From: Bacillota bacterium
GTDB lineage: Bacteria > Bacillota > Sulfobacillia > JABLXB01
DNA: 64,000 bases
Direction of reading: 5' to 3'
NCBI GenBank assembly: GCA_013178305.1
Contig: JABLXB010000003.1
Location: 62,001-126,000, forward strand
Below are positions 32,817 through 41,869 of this stretch, in pieces; position 1 is the first letter of the stretch, and each line of letters opens with the position of its first letter. A program made the translations under genes and the position numbers. The notes under the pieces are model-generated. The model searched no databases, was not told the DNA's origin, and saw only the letters and a list, made by a program, of their open reading frames with translations.

Positions 32817-33920
32817 TTAGAACGGGATGTTTACCCTCGACTTCTCCTTCTGCTGCCGGTTGGGTGCCTCGTCGAAAGCCAACGACTTCCACTCGGGGGT
32901 TGAGGCGACCGACCAGGCGTACAGGTCGAACGAGCTCCCCCTCTTCAACCCGAGGTCTTCCAGGTAATACGCGAGTGTGACGTACCCGTAGCCTATGCCG
33001 CCGCCAACTATGCGGCCGATGGTGTGGCGTCCGAATCCCGGTCCTGACGGGGCGCTGAAGAACGAGGCGGTCTCACGCGACGCCTGCAGGTTGGCGTCGT
33101 ACGCCAGGAGCGCCTCCGCGCCCTTGTAGGCCTTCACACCGGTGTCTCCATTCAGGTCTGTGTCGAGGGCGATGCGGAGACTCAGCCCCGTGACCGTGTT
33201 GCCACCCTCGATCGTCGCAGGGGCCTGCGGTATTACGCCGTTGAACTGGACCTTGATGAACAGGTTGTCGCTGTTGGTCGCCACCGATATCTTCGAGATG
33301 TCCGCGGCGGTGTAGGTATAGGTGCCCCCGGGGGGGGAGCCCTCGACGCCCCCGACGAAGTCGCCGGACGCGTCCGACACCGTGACGTGCGGGTGGTCCA
33401 GCGCCGTCGTCACGTCATTCTCGCTCGCCGTCGTGATGGTAACGGTGCGCGTCGCGCTGTCCCACCTGACCAGCGCGCCGAGACTCTCGCTCACGAACCT
33501 CAGCGGGACGAGCGTGCGGTCCTTGACGATCACGGGCGGCACTTCCATCACGGCCTGCATATCGGAGTTAAGCGTCGCCCTCGGGTTCCCGATGCCGATC
33601 TCGCAGGTGAGCCAGCCTTTACGGGCGATTATCTTGCGCTCGGCCTCCACCCATTCGATGTCGGCGCCCAGCGCTCCGAATATCGCCCTGAAGGGCACGA
33701 GGACTCTGCCCTTCGCTATCCTGGGGAAGACGTCGAACGTAAGCGCCCGACCGTTAACGAGTATCGTAACATCCGGGGCCTCCACGCCCAGCTCCTCCGG
33801 CGCGGCTCCAGCTGAAGGCGTCGGGAGCGGAGACATCACAAGGCTAATACAGACGACAGCCGCCAGAAACGCCCCAATTCCCGGTAGGTTGCGCGTTCTC
33901 GAATCCGCCCTCATCGACAT
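32817..33920 (-). CDS. Exported protein with copper amine oxidase N-terminal-like (stalk) domain
   Basis: 367-residue secreted protein. A signal peptide is visible (GIGAFLAAVVCISLVMSPLPTPSAGA). Residues about 40-165 form the Cu_amine_oxidN1 type surface domain common in Bacillota (ILVNGRALTFDVFPRIAKGRVLVPFRAIFGALGAD-like pattern, then VKDRTLVPLRFVSESLGA). The C-terminal 200 residues look like a beta-sandwich dissociated domain (LRIALDTDLNGDTG). ATG 33920 follows AAAGGGGATAT; ATG 33914 is possible. It is probably a cell-surface structural or binding protein rather than an oxidase. Confidence 0.82.
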   Translation of the reverse strand: MSMRADSRTRNLPGIGAFLAAVVCISLVMSPLPTPSAGAAPEELGVEAPDVTILVNGRALTFDVFPRIAKGRVLVPFRAIFGALGADIEWVEAERKIIARKGWLTCEIGIGNPRATLNSDMQAVMEVPPVIVKDRTLVPLRFVSESLGALVRWDSATRTVTITTASENDVTTALDHPHVTVSDASGDFVGGVEGSPPGGTYTYTAADISKISVATNSDNLFIKVQFNGVIPQAPATIEGGNTVTGLSLRIALDTDLNGDTGVKAYKGAEALLAYDANLQASRETASFFSAPSGPGFGRHTIGRIVGGGIGYGYVTLAYYLEDLGLKRGSSFDLYAWSVASTPEWKSLAFDEAPNRQQKEKSRVNIPF

Positions 33921-34119
33921 ATATCCCCTTTCCAGTTGCCTGGCATCTTGACCCCCGGCGCCCGGCGGCGCCGTCGTTTGAAGTTCGTGCTGGCAGCCTG
34001 CTATTCCTCTTATGAAGGAAAACCTCTCCGGCCGCGGAGAATAGTGGTGCGGACCCGGAACCGCGGCCACAGTGGCCGCCGGACCGGATGGTTCACAATC
34101 GTCTCAGGGGGTGTGGGTA

Positions 34120-34509
34120 TTGTCGAAGAAGGCAATCAACGGCGTGTCCGGAGCGCCCGGCGCAGTCGGCCCGTATTCGCAGGCGGTCAGGGCCGGCCAG
34201 TTCCTGTTCGCATCCGGCCAGATCGGCCTCGACCCCGCCAGCGGTACGCTGGTCGAGGGAGACATAAAGGCGCAAACGAAGCGGGTCATGGACAACATCA
34301 AGGTAGTCCTCGGCTCGCAGGGTCTGGATTTCTCGAACGTGGTGAAGTCGCTCTGCTTCCTCACCGACATGAGCGAGTTCCCCGCCTTCAACGAGGTCTA
34401 CGGGTCGTATTTCGATAAGGAGCCTCCCGCCAGGTCAACCGTGGGCGTGGCGGCTCTTCCGAAAGGGGCAAAGGTCGAGGTCGAGGTTATCGCGATATTC
34501 CCCTCCTGA
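34120..34509 (+). CDS. ridA: RidA/YjgF-family 2-iminobutanoate deaminase
   Basis: 129-residue protein that hydrolyses reactive enamine/imine products of PLP enzymes. Family motifs are GAVGPYSQAVRAG, LFASGQIGLDP and the C-terminal RSTVGVAALPKGAKVEVEVIA with the substrate-binding arginine. TTG 34120 has an AGGGGG site 4-9 bases upstream and yields the standard N-terminus. Monocistronic, closed by a strong terminator. Confidence 0.92.
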   Translation: MSKKAINGVSGAPGAVGPYSQAVRAGQFLFASGQIGLDPASGTLVEGDIKAQTKRVMDNIKVVLGSQGLDFSNVVKSLCFLTDMSEFPAFNEVYGSYFDKEPPARSTVGVAALPKGAKVEVEVIAIFPS

Positions 34510-34541
34510 CCATCCGCCGCCTGACAATACCTGTAGAAAGG

Positions 34542-34569
34542 CGAAAGGCCGGACGGGTTCCGGCCTTTC
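34542..34569 (+). terminator. Intrinsic terminator between ridA and the M20D gene
   Basis: GAAAGGCCGGA and TCCGGCCTTTC form an 11-bp stem with a CGGGGT-type loop. The A-rich and T-rich ends let it work in both directions for the convergent genes. Confidence 0.75.
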
Positions 34570-34585
34570 CTCGCTTCGCGACACC

Positions 34586-35776
34586 TCAGCCCGCCTGCGA
34601 CTTGAGCCACCGCACCGCAGTCTCCGCCATGACCGCCGTCCCTTTCCACAGGGCGGCCTCGTCGACGTCGAATTTCGGGTGGTGGTGCGGGTAAGAGGTC
34701 CTGTCGTCACCCGAATGCGTCCCGAGGCCGAAATACGTCCCGGGCACCCTCTCGAGAAAGTACGCCATGTCCTCGGCGCCCATCGAGGGCTCACCGATCT
34801 CGCGCACTGAATCGGAGCCGAACAGGCTGATCGCCGCCTCCTGGAAGAACCGCGTGAATTCGGGGTTGTTTATGGTCGGGGGGTATCCGCGGTTCACGTT
34901 GACCTCCGCGGTCGCCCTCATCGAGGAGGCCACGGCCTTCGGGAGTTCCTCGACGCGGCGGTCGAGGTATTCGCGGGTGGCGGGGTCGAGCGCGCGTATG
35001 GTGCCTTCCATCAGCACCTCGGGTGCGATAATGTTCTCCGCGCAGCCGCCGTTGATCTTCCCGACCGTGATGACGCCCGACGCCGTCGGCTTGAGTTCGC
35101 GACTGACTATCGACTGGAGCGAGGTCACGACGTGCGCGGCCACGAGCACCGAATCCACCGACAGGTGGGGCATCGCCCCGTGCCCGCCTTTTCCCCTGAC
35201 GCGAATGGCGAAGTTATCGCAGGATGCCATGATAGTGCCGTAGCGCACGCCGATAACGCCGGTAGACCTGGCTTCCGGCCATATGTTACCGACGTGGCAG
35301 GCGATTATCGCGTCAACCCTCGGGTTCTCCAGCGCGCCTTCCTGGATCATGGGGAGGGCTCCGCCCGGACCCTCCTCGGCGGGCTGGAAGATGAGCTTCA
35401 CGGCCCCGGGGAACGAGTGTCTCTCATCCTTCAACACCTTCGCCACACCAAGCGCTATTGCCACATGGGCGTCGTGCCCGCAGGCGTGCATCATACCCGG
35501 TTTTTCGGATGCGAACGCCAGACCCGTGTCCTCCTGCATTGGAAGGGCGTCCATATCGGCCCTCACGGCGACGCACTTGCCCGGGGCCGCCCCATCGATC
35601 ACGGCAACGACGCCGGCGCCGGAATTCGACGGCCGGAGGCCGATTTCCGACAACACACGCCTCACGAAGGCCGAGGTCTCTGGAAGGTCCATGCCCACCT
35701 CAGGCCTCCGGTGAACCGCCCTCCTCCATTCGATAACCTGCTTTTCAAGCGCTCTTGAAGCCTGGACGATACTCAA
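34586..35776 (-). CDS. M20D-family amidohydrolase (IAA-amino acid/hippurate hydrolase-like)
   Basis: 396-residue metalloamidase. Metal ligands are seen in MMHACGHDAHVAIALG (Cys, His), QPAEEGPGGALPM (Glu), ACHVGNIWPEA and the final HHHPKFDVDE; the lid has GGHGAMPHLSVDSV. It hydrolyses N-acylated amino acids or related amides. TTG 35776 follows AGGGGTG with normal spacing; GTG 35785 abuts that site. Its physiological substrate is unknown. Confidence 0.9.
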   Translation of the reverse strand: MSIVQASRALEKQVIEWRRAVHRRPEVGMDLPETSAFVRRVLSEIGLRPSNSGAGVVAVIDGAAPGKCVAVRADMDALPMQEDTGLAFASEKPGMMHACGHDAHVAIALGVAKVLKDERHSFPGAVKLIFQPAEEGPGGALPMIQEGALENPRVDAIIACHVGNIWPEARSTGVIGVRYGTIMASCDNFAIRVRGKGGHGAMPHLSVDSVLVAAHVVTSLQSIVSRELKPTASGVITVGKINGGCAENIIAPEVLMEGTIRALDPATREYLDRRVEELPKAVASSMRATAEVNVNRGYPPTINNPEFTRFFQEAAISLFGSDSVREIGEPSMGAEDMAYFLERVPGTYFGLGTHSGDDRTSYPHHHPKFDVDEAALWKGTAVMAETAVRWLKSQAG

Positions 35777-35933
35777 ATGTCTCACCCCTGAATAGAGTTG
35801 ACATACGGCAATATACCCTCCGCGGCGCCTGTTTTCCTGCGAGGCCGCACGAGCAGGCCTGAAGGAGGAAAAGCCGCTCCACACTAGAATATCGCATCTG
35901 TGTTCGCACAGTGCGTGTGGCGGGGTGGTTCGT

Positions 35934-36770
35934 TTGGGGGTCAAAATCGTAACCGACAGCACCTGCGACCTTTCGAGGGAACTGCTCGACGAATACGACA
36001 TCCGCGTCGTACCGCTGTACGTCTCCTGGGGAGAGGAATCGTACCGCGAGGGTGTCGACATCTTACCGTCCGAGTTCTACCGGAGACTCCAGCAAAGGAG
36101 CAACCTGCCAACGACCTCCCAGCCCTCCGTGGGCGAATTCAAGCACGTCTACAGGGAGCTCGTGGGGGCGGGGCACACGGTGATTTCGATCCACCTCGCG
36201 TCCAAACTCAGCGGCACCTACCGCGCGGCCGTCATGGCGAGAGACGCTGTCGGCGGCGATATCCAGGTGGTGGACAGCGGCAGTGTCTCGCTGGGCCTGG
36301 GGCTACAGGTGTTGGAGGCCGCGAGGGCCGCGCTGTCCGGCGGCAAGGATGAAGCGCTCAGGATCGTGGGGTCGGTGATGAAGTCGGTCAGGTTTCTCTG
36401 CGTCCTGCGGAGCCTGGAATACCTGAAGCGGGGCGGGAGGATCGGCGAGGTGGCCGCTTTCCTCGGGTCCATACTGAACATCAAGCCCGTGATATCCGTC
36501 GACCATGGCGCCATTCTGGCGGTCGACAAGGTCAGGGGGTTCGGCCAGGCCGTGACCCGGATGGTCGATCACGTGGTGGCCTACGTGCCGAAGGGCGCCC
36601 GCGCGGTCTGCGGAATCATGCACGCCGCCGCCAGGGAGACCGCCGGGCGGCTCCAGGAGGAAGTGGTCGGGAGGCTGCAGCCCGTCGAGGTCCACGTCGC
36701 GGAAGCGGGGCCCGTGATCGGGACGCACGCGGGGCCGGGCAGCATAGGGCTCGTGACCTACTACCGGTGA
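35934..36770 (+). CDS. DegV-family fatty-acid-binding protein
   Basis: 278-residue DegV/FakB protein. It starts with KIVTDSTCDLSREL, has SIHLASKLSGTYRAAVMA in the fatty-acid pocket region and ends with the HAGPGSIGLV loop. In Gram-positive bacteria FakB proteins hand fatty acids to the kinase FakA; no fakA is in the window. TTG 35934 is preferred because GGGGTGG precedes it; GTG 35925 is an alternative. A small CTGTG-TTCG-CACAG hairpin lies at 35898-35911. Confidence 0.9.
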   Translation: MGVKIVTDSTCDLSRELLDEYDIRVVPLYVSWGEESYREGVDILPSEFYRRLQQRSNLPTTSQPSVGEFKHVYRELVGAGHTVISIHLASKLSGTYRAAVMARDAVGGDIQVVDSGSVSLGLGLQVLEAARAALSGGKDEALRIVGSVMKSVRFLCVLRSLEYLKRGGRIGEVAAFLGSILNIKPVISVDHGAILAVDKVRGFGQAVTRMVDHVVAYVPKGARAVCGIMHAAARETAGRLQEEVVGRLQPVEVHVAEAGPVIGTHAGPGSIGLVTYYR

Positions 36771-36849
36771 CGTTGCGGGTGGCGCTGTGGACGGCTCCCG
36801 CCGGCCATGGTGACCGCGTGAGCGTCCCCGGGGGAAGAAGGACTGTCCG

Positions 36850-38271
36850 TTGATACTGAACCCGCTACACTGGGCCGGCGTCGCCACGACAATCGCTCTC
36901 GTGGTGATAGTCGGCCTGTATTCCGGCAAGCGTGTCAAGTCAGCCGGCGATTTCCTGGTGGCCGGGCGAAGCATGGGGCCGGGCATGATCGCCGGGTCGA
37001 TGCTCGGAACCCTCATAGGCGGTTCAAGCACGATAGGCACCGCCGAAATGGCTTTCAAGTACGGCTTTGCGGCGTGGTGGTGGGCGCTCGGCATGGGCGC
37101 CGGCTGTGTGATTCTCGCCCTTGTGGTCTCTCCGGGCCTGCACCGTCACAAGCTGTCCACGATCGGCGACTTCCTCGAACGGGCGTACGGCCCGAGGACC
37201 AAATTGATTGCCAGCCTGATCCTCCTGCCGGCCATGTGTCTCACCATAGTGCCTAACGTACTCTCCGCGCTCGCCATACTCTCTTCCGTGTCGCGTCTTC
37301 CGGCGGCGGCGCTTGGCGCCATTACGCTGGGAGCGACTGCGGCTTACGTCGTGTCCGGCGGCGTCTGGGGTGCGGGCACCGTCGGAGTGCTCAAGGTGGC
37401 GCTCGTCTCGCTCACCATCGTGGGCTCCGCGGCCGCCGCCGTGGCAGGTGCGGGCGGTGTGGCACACGTTGTGGGGTCACTGCCTCCGCACCCATGGTTC
37501 AGCCTTTTCGGCCGCGGGCTCTGGATCGACCTCGGCGCGGGTATCGGGACGGCGCTCGGCGTCGCCGGGACGCAGGTCTACGTGCAGATTCTGGCGTCGG
37601 CGCGAAGCCACGAGGTGTCGCGCTGCGGCACGCTCATCGCGGCCGTGATGAGCCCGATCCTGGGCGTGTTCTCCGTGTTCGCCGGCCTCGCCGTTCGTGT
37701 TTCAAACCCGTCGGCAAACGCAGCGCAGGTGCTGCCGTCGTTGATCCTGGGCCGGTTTCCACCGTTGCTCGCCGGGATCGCCCTGGGGGCGCTGTTCATA
37801 GCAGTCCTCGGGTCGGCGTCCGGAATCGCGCTCGGTATCGGCTCACTTGTCTCCAACGACCTCCTCGGCCAGGAGGCGTACGACCGCATCAAGGCCCGCT
37901 TCGGTTCTGAATTCCGGCTCCTCGTCGCGCGCACCACCGTGTTCACGACCCTGGCTGCGGGCGTGTTCGCCGGCTGCATGGCGAAGCCCGCTTTCATCCT
38001 CGACTGGGCGTTCCTGTCCATGGGGCTGAGGGTTGCCACGGTCACGCCGGCGTTCATCGGCGGCATCGTGTTCGGGAAACGGGTCGGACGCCACTCCGGC
38101 ATCGCCGGTATGCTGGGCGGCATGGCCGCCATGGTGCTCAGCCTCATCCTGCGCCCCGGCGAGGACGTGGTATTCCCCGCGCTGGCTACGTCAATCGCTT
38201 GCATGGTCCTGGCCTCCGTCATTCCGGCTGGAGCTGGAACAAGTTCCAGCACCGGACGTCGAATGGTGTAG
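36850..38271 (+). CDS. Sodium:solute symporter family (SSS) transporter
   Basis: 473-residue polytopic membrane protein with about 13 hydrophobic segments. The N-terminal YSGKRVKSAGDFLVAGRSMG, GTLIGGSSTIGTAEMAFKYG and TIGDFLERAYGPRTK segments are typical of the SSS/SLC5 family. Conserved small residues in membrane segment 1 that line the sodium site are present. TTG 36850 has an AAGAAGGA site. The substrate cannot be predicted. It may be co-transcribed with the phosphoesterase that starts 29 bases later. Confidence 0.87.
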   Translation: MILNPLHWAGVATTIALVVIVGLYSGKRVKSAGDFLVAGRSMGPGMIAGSMLGTLIGGSSTIGTAEMAFKYGFAAWWWALGMGAGCVILALVVSPGLHRHKLSTIGDFLERAYGPRTKLIASLILLPAMCLTIVPNVLSALAILSSVSRLPAAALGAITLGATAAYVVSGGVWGAGTVGVLKVALVSLTIVGSAAAAVAGAGGVAHVVGSLPPHPWFSLFGRGLWIDLGAGIGTALGVAGTQVYVQILASARSHEVSRCGTLIAAVMSPILGVFSVFAGLAVRVSNPSANAAQVLPSLILGRFPPLLAGIALGALFIAVLGSASGIALGIGSLVSNDLLGQEAYDRIKARFGSEFRLLVARTTVFTTLAAGVFAGCMAKPAFILDWAFLSMGLRVATVTPAFIGGIVFGKRVGRHSGIAGMLGGMAAMVLSLILRPGEDVVFPALATSIACMVLASVIPAGAGTSSSTGRRMV

Positions 38272-38300
38272 TGTGCCAACATCACCGCGGAGGTCTTCCC

Positions 38301-40553
38301 ATGAGTTTACACTTTACCCGTAGATTCGCCCGCGCCGCCCGGCGCTTCGCGCTGGGAGTACTGGCAGGTATTCTGATACTGGGCGCTGCCGCGCCCGCCT
38401 GGGCAGCCCCGGGCACGACGCCGGCCCCGAAGTTCTGGTTCGCGTTCGTTTCGGATTCGCACCTCGGTTCACCCCAGGGCAACAAGTGGTCCACCGCCAT
38501 TCCGGATGACATCCGTGCGCACGGCCTCGCGCTGGGCGCGCAGGCTGCCTTCATTGCCCACGGCGGGGACATGACGGAGTTCGGGACGAGGGACGAGTAC
38601 GCCAGGTATCAGGAAACGCTCGCTACAGCAGGAAGACCGGTATACGGTGTCCCCGGTAACCACGAGAGCAAGTGGGGCGACGCCGGCAAGAGCGGTTTCA
38701 GGTACGCCCTCGGAAAGACGTTCACCTCGTTTGATTACCAGGGGATCCACTTCGTGTTCCTGGACACGTCCGTCGACGGCGAGACGTACGGCCACCTGGA
38801 GAAGTACATGCTCGATTGGCTCAAGCAGGACCTCAAGCGCGCCGCGGGAAAGCCCGCGGTCATCTTCAGCCACCATCCGATCGGGTACTCGGTATCGCGC
38901 TTCATCGACAACGACTACGATTTCTTCGAAGCGGTGGCTCCCTTCAACGTCAAGGCGGTGTTTACCGGCCACGGCCATTCGACCCTGAAGTGGACGGTCA
39001 ACGGCATCCCCTGTTTCATGGCCCCCGCCGCCATGGACGGCCAGTACCTGACCGTGCGTGTTGACGGCGGCGACATGACCGTTTTCTCGAAGGCGGTTGG
39101 CGCGGACCCCTCCGTCGTGGCCACGGTCGGCCTTGGAGCGGCCGGTGGGTCGAGGGCGCCCGTCAAGGTCCAGGCGACTATCGCGCAGAAGGAATTGCAG
39201 GTCAAGGCGGAGGTGTCCGGCGTCTCGCCGGTGTCAGCGAAATACCGGGTGGACCTCGGGCCGTGGAAGGACCTCACAGTGGTCTCCGCGGGCCGGCCGC
39301 CGGTCCGCACGGCTATGTATTCCGCTTGCGATCAGGCCTCCTCGTTGCCGGAGGGAGTGCACAACATCTACGTGCGGGTCGAGGCGGAAAACGGAGATGC
39401 CTGGATAGGACGGTGTGAGGTCACCGTCGACAGGACCCCGGCGGGCCGGACCGCGGCCTCCCCGGCCAGGCGGGTGTTGTGGAGGTACAGTGGACGGGGA
39501 GGCGTGCAGGGTTCGCCGGCGGTCCTGCCGGATCTCATCCTCTTCGGTTCGAACGACGGCCTGGTCACAGCGCTCCGCCGTAGCGATGGTCGCCAGAAGT
39601 GGCAGTTCAAGGCGGACGGCGGCGTGCCAGGCCGCATCACCGTTGTGGGGCAACAGGCGTATTTTGGGACTGCCGCGGGGTCCATCTACTGTATCGACCT
39701 GCGGAAGGGCACCCAGAGGTGGAGGTATCCGGTCGACTCGTCCGTTGTGGGCGGAGTTGTGGTTTCGGGCGGGCGTGTACTAGCCGGCACGACGCTGGGC
39801 TGGGTGCACTCCATCAACGCCGCCACGGGCAAACCGGCGTGGAAACAGCGCCTCGGAGGCGCCATCAGGTCTATGCCGTCCGTGGACGCCGGCAGGGTGT
39901 TCGTGGGGGCCTGGGATGGTAAGGTCCACGCGATGTCCGAGGCGACCGGCGAACTGCAGTGGACGACCGTCATTGACGCCTCGCCGTACTATTCGGCCGC
40001 GACCGGCAGGCCGCTGGCTGCAAACGGTGTGCTGTACGTCACATCCCCTGCGAACGCGAAGTCGGGCGGCTACGGCGTCGCTGCCATCGACCAGGCGACG
40101 GGTTCGATCTTCTGGCGGGCTGCGGTCAACGCCGGCTACTCCGAACCTTTCCTCCATGAGGGGGAGCTGGTGGTCACAGACTCGTCCGGCACCGTCCACT
40201 TCCTGGACAGGGACTCAGGTGTGGTCAAGGGCGTAATCAAGGGTGGCGGACCGTGCCTCGATTCATCGGCCGTTCCCGGACCGGCAGGACGGTTCATCAC
40301 CGGGACGACGACCGGGCAGGTGCGTTTCCTGAGCCTGCAGTCGCGGCGCGACCCCGCTGCGGGTTCGCCGGAATCCCCCCAGCCGGCGAACGACGCGGCC
40401 GCCGGCGCGGCTCCTGAACCCGTCGTGCTGCAGGTTGGAGACGGGTTCGTCTTCGCACGCATAGCCGTGTCCGGTCAGACGGCGTACGCGTGTACAATGT
40501 CGGGCGATGTGTACGCGCTCAACCTGACCGGCCTGCTGACTGCGGCGCGGTGA
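38301..40553 (+). CDS. Secreted calcineurin-like phosphoesterase fused to a PQQ-type beta-propeller
   Basis: 750-residue exported fusion protein. The signal peptide spans about residues 1-36 (ALGVLAGILILGAAAPAWA). The metallophosphoesterase domain (about 40-290) shows metal motifs FVSDSHLG, HGGDMTEFG, GVPGNHES, FSHHPIGY and GHGHST. After an Ig-like linker (about 290-390) comes a PQQ/WD-type beta-propeller (about 400-750) with recurring units such as GLVTALRRSDGRQKWQF and GSIYCIDLRKGTQRW. ATG 38301 follows GCGGAGG. It is probably a surface phosphodiesterase/phosphatase whose propeller binds a partner or substrate. Confidence 0.88.
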   Translation: MSLHFTRRFARAARRFALGVLAGILILGAAAPAWAAPGTTPAPKFWFAFVSDSHLGSPQGNKWSTAIPDDIRAHGLALGAQAAFIAHGGDMTEFGTRDEYARYQETLATAGRPVYGVPGNHESKWGDAGKSGFRYALGKTFTSFDYQGIHFVFLDTSVDGETYGHLEKYMLDWLKQDLKRAAGKPAVIFSHHPIGYSVSRFIDNDYDFFEAVAPFNVKAVFTGHGHSTLKWTVNGIPCFMAPAAMDGQYLTVRVDGGDMTVFSKAVGADPSVVATVGLGAAGGSRAPVKVQATIAQKELQVKAEVSGVSPVSAKYRVDLGPWKDLTVVSAGRPPVRTAMYSACDQASSLPEGVHNIYVRVEAENGDAWIGRCEVTVDRTPAGRTAASPARRVLWRYSGRGGVQGSPAVLPDLILFGSNDGLVTALRRSDGRQKWQFKADGGVPGRITVVGQQAYFGTAAGSIYCIDLRKGTQRWRYPVDSSVVGGVVVSGGRVLAGTTLGWVHSINAATGKPAWKQRLGGAIRSMPSVDAGRVFVGAWDGKVHAMSEATGELQWTTVIDASPYYSAATGRPLAANGVLYVTSPANAKSGGYGVAAIDQATGSIFWRAAVNAGYSEPFLHEGELVVTDSSGTVHFLDRDSGVVKGVIKGGGPCLDSSAVPGPAGRFITGTTTGQVRFLSLQSRRDPAAGSPESPQPANDAAAGAAPEPVVLQVGDGFVFARIAVSGQTAYACTMSGDVYALNLTGLLTAAR

Positions 40554-40679
40554 TCCGGTCGCGGCGCTTGCCTGGCCGCCGGCATGAGCAAAGTCAAGGC
40601 GGGCCGGCGCCCGGCGGAATAGTGACGGGATGGTTCTCTACGAGCGGAACACATTGGAACACATTATGGTGCCCGTCGT

Positions 40680-40819
40680 ATCGTGCGTGGGCGCATAAGA
40701 CTCTGCAGGTATGTTGCGTGCACGCACGATTGGGGGCAATTCGTGCTGTGGCGCACGAATGCCGGCGCGAATCGTGCTCTGCAGCACGGTTATTGAGCAG
40801 AACCGTGCGTACACGCAGG
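40680..40819. repeat. Array of five palindromes with 29-31-bp period
   Basis: Centres lie at about 40689.5, 40720.5, 40749.5, 40780.5 and 40811.5 (spacings 31, 29, 31, 31). Units include TGCG-TGGG-CGCA, TGCGTGCACGCA, ATTCGTGC-6 nt-GCACGAAT, AATCGTGCT-CTGC-AGCACGGTT and TGCGT-AC-ACGCA. They share the core CGTGC/GCACG but differ in arms, loops and spacers, so this is not a simple tandem repeat or a CRISPR. Additionally ATCGTGCGTG of unit 1 is the exact reverse complement of CACGCACGAT in unit 2. Confidence 0.75.
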
Positions 40820-40986
40820 ATAAGCGAGACATAATGCCCCTCCCGGGGAGCGGGGGGTGAGGCATGATCCCCGCAGACTGGGTGCGGCAGGGCGGCAAGG
40901 GTGGAGACTGCGAGCGGTCAGACGGCGTGCGGCGAGGCGTTCGCCGACCCGCTTTTCCTCGACAGACTCCAGACGCCGCGAGTTGT

Positions 40987-41016
40987 TTGCCCTTACGGGA
41001 CGCCATGGGGTAAAAT
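40987..41016 (+). promoter_or_regulatory. Sigma-A-type promoter candidate for the phosphoribosyltransferase
   Basis: TTGCCC (40987-40992) and TAAAAT (41011-41016) are separated by 18 bases and lie about 34 bases before the TTG start at 41050. Confidence 0.5.
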
Positions 41017-41049
41017 GAGATCGTTCGGCTTCCCGAGGAGGGTGGCGGT

Positions 41050-41571
41050 TTGCCGGGTGATTTCGAGGGGGACATCGTCCAGCTTTCGTGGGACGACGTG
41101 ATGGAGATATGCAGGGACCTTGCGGTCAAGATCCACGAGGAACTCGACCCCGACATGGTCATAGGCATTGCTCGCGGCGGCCTGATCCCCGCGGCGATAA
41201 TAGCCTCCGTCCTCCGCCTCGACATGTACCCTGTGGCGCTCTCCAGGCGCCGTAAGGGCGCCATCGTTCGCGAGAAGCCTGAGGTGCTCGTCCCGGTTCC
41301 CGACGAGGTTGAAGGGAAGCGGGTACTCGTAGTCGACGAGCGCAGCGAAACCGGCGAGACGCTCAGGCTGGCTGCCAAGGACGCGCACAAGAAGGGCGCG
41401 CGAAAAGTCCGCACGGCGGCCATCCACGCCAGGACCGGTGAATGGAAGCCCAACCACTACGGGTTCGAATCGGCCGGAGTGGTAATCCACCCGTGGGACT
41501 ATGAGGTGTTGGTGTCCGGCAAGTTCATCGTGAACCCCGAGTACGAGGAGGCCCTGTATTCAAGGGGTTAG
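41050..41571 (+). CDS. Phosphoribosyltransferase-domain protein
   Basis: 173-residue type I phosphoribosyltransferase. The PRPP-binding loop reads VLVVDERSETGETL, where most relatives have two acidic residues and D-T-G (for example DDVSDTGxTL), so the loop is slightly unusual. GIARGGLIPAAIIASVL is the conserved PPi-loop region, and HPWDYEVL near the end resembles xanthine/hypoxanthine-type enzymes. TTG 41050 directly follows GGAGGGTGGCGG. Nucleobase specificity is not determinable from the sequence. Confidence 0.85.
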   Translation: MPGDFEGDIVQLSWDDVMEICRDLAVKIHEELDPDMVIGIARGGLIPAAIIASVLRLDMYPVALSRRRKGAIVREKPEVLVPVPDEVEGKRVLVVDERSETGETLRLAAKDAHKKGARKVRTAAIHARTGEWKPNHYGFESAGVVIHPWDYEVLVSGKFIVNPEYEEALYSRG

Positions 41572-41703
41572 AGCCTTGAAACGCCCGGGGTACACGCCGC
41601 CACGGTACCGGTCAAGGGCCACGGCCCCCAGCGCGAGGCATGCTCCCGGCATTGAACACAGCGCCCATATCAAGCCCGCCTTCAGAACCTTCCAGACTCC
41701 CAT
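41560..41703 (-). CDS. Small single-pass membrane protein
   Basis: 47-residue reading frame at ATG 41703 with a GGGGGG site 7 bases upstream. It encodes one hydrophobic helix (LKAGLIWALCSMPGACLALGAVAL) flanked by basic residues. It overlaps the 3' end of the phosphoribosyltransferase by 12 bases on the other strand. Not recognised. The ribosome site and helix make it a plausible small protein, though unconfirmed. Confidence 0.45.
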   Translation of the reverse strand: MGVWKVLKAGLIWALCSMPGACLALGAVALDRYRGGVYPGRFKALTP

Positions 41704-41869
41704 AGTGAACCCCCCTGGGCACCCCCCTCGACTGTCAACCGATCCTATGCGGCGCGGCCGGGCTAAAGACGCCCGCTGCGGGGTGGTGCGCGGTCTGCGC
41801 GCGGCTCGCCGGCTCATAACCTGACTACCGGGGGCCGAGGTCCCCTCGACAGGCTGAGCGGGGGTGGGC

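Larger units (their letters stand above)
40554..41049. other. 496-base gene-free region with phased palindromes and a promoter
   Basis: No gene is supported here. It carries a GC-rich hairpin cluster after the phosphoesterase stop, the regular palindrome array at 40680-40819, a GC hairpin near 40833-40863 (TGCCCCTCCC with GGGGGGTGAGGCA), and a promoter candidate at 40987-41016 for the phosphoribosyltransferase. Confidence 0.6.

Noticed and set aside
40680-40819. CRISPR array
   Set aside because: The units are not identical repeats, the spacers are only a few bases long, and no cas genes are present.
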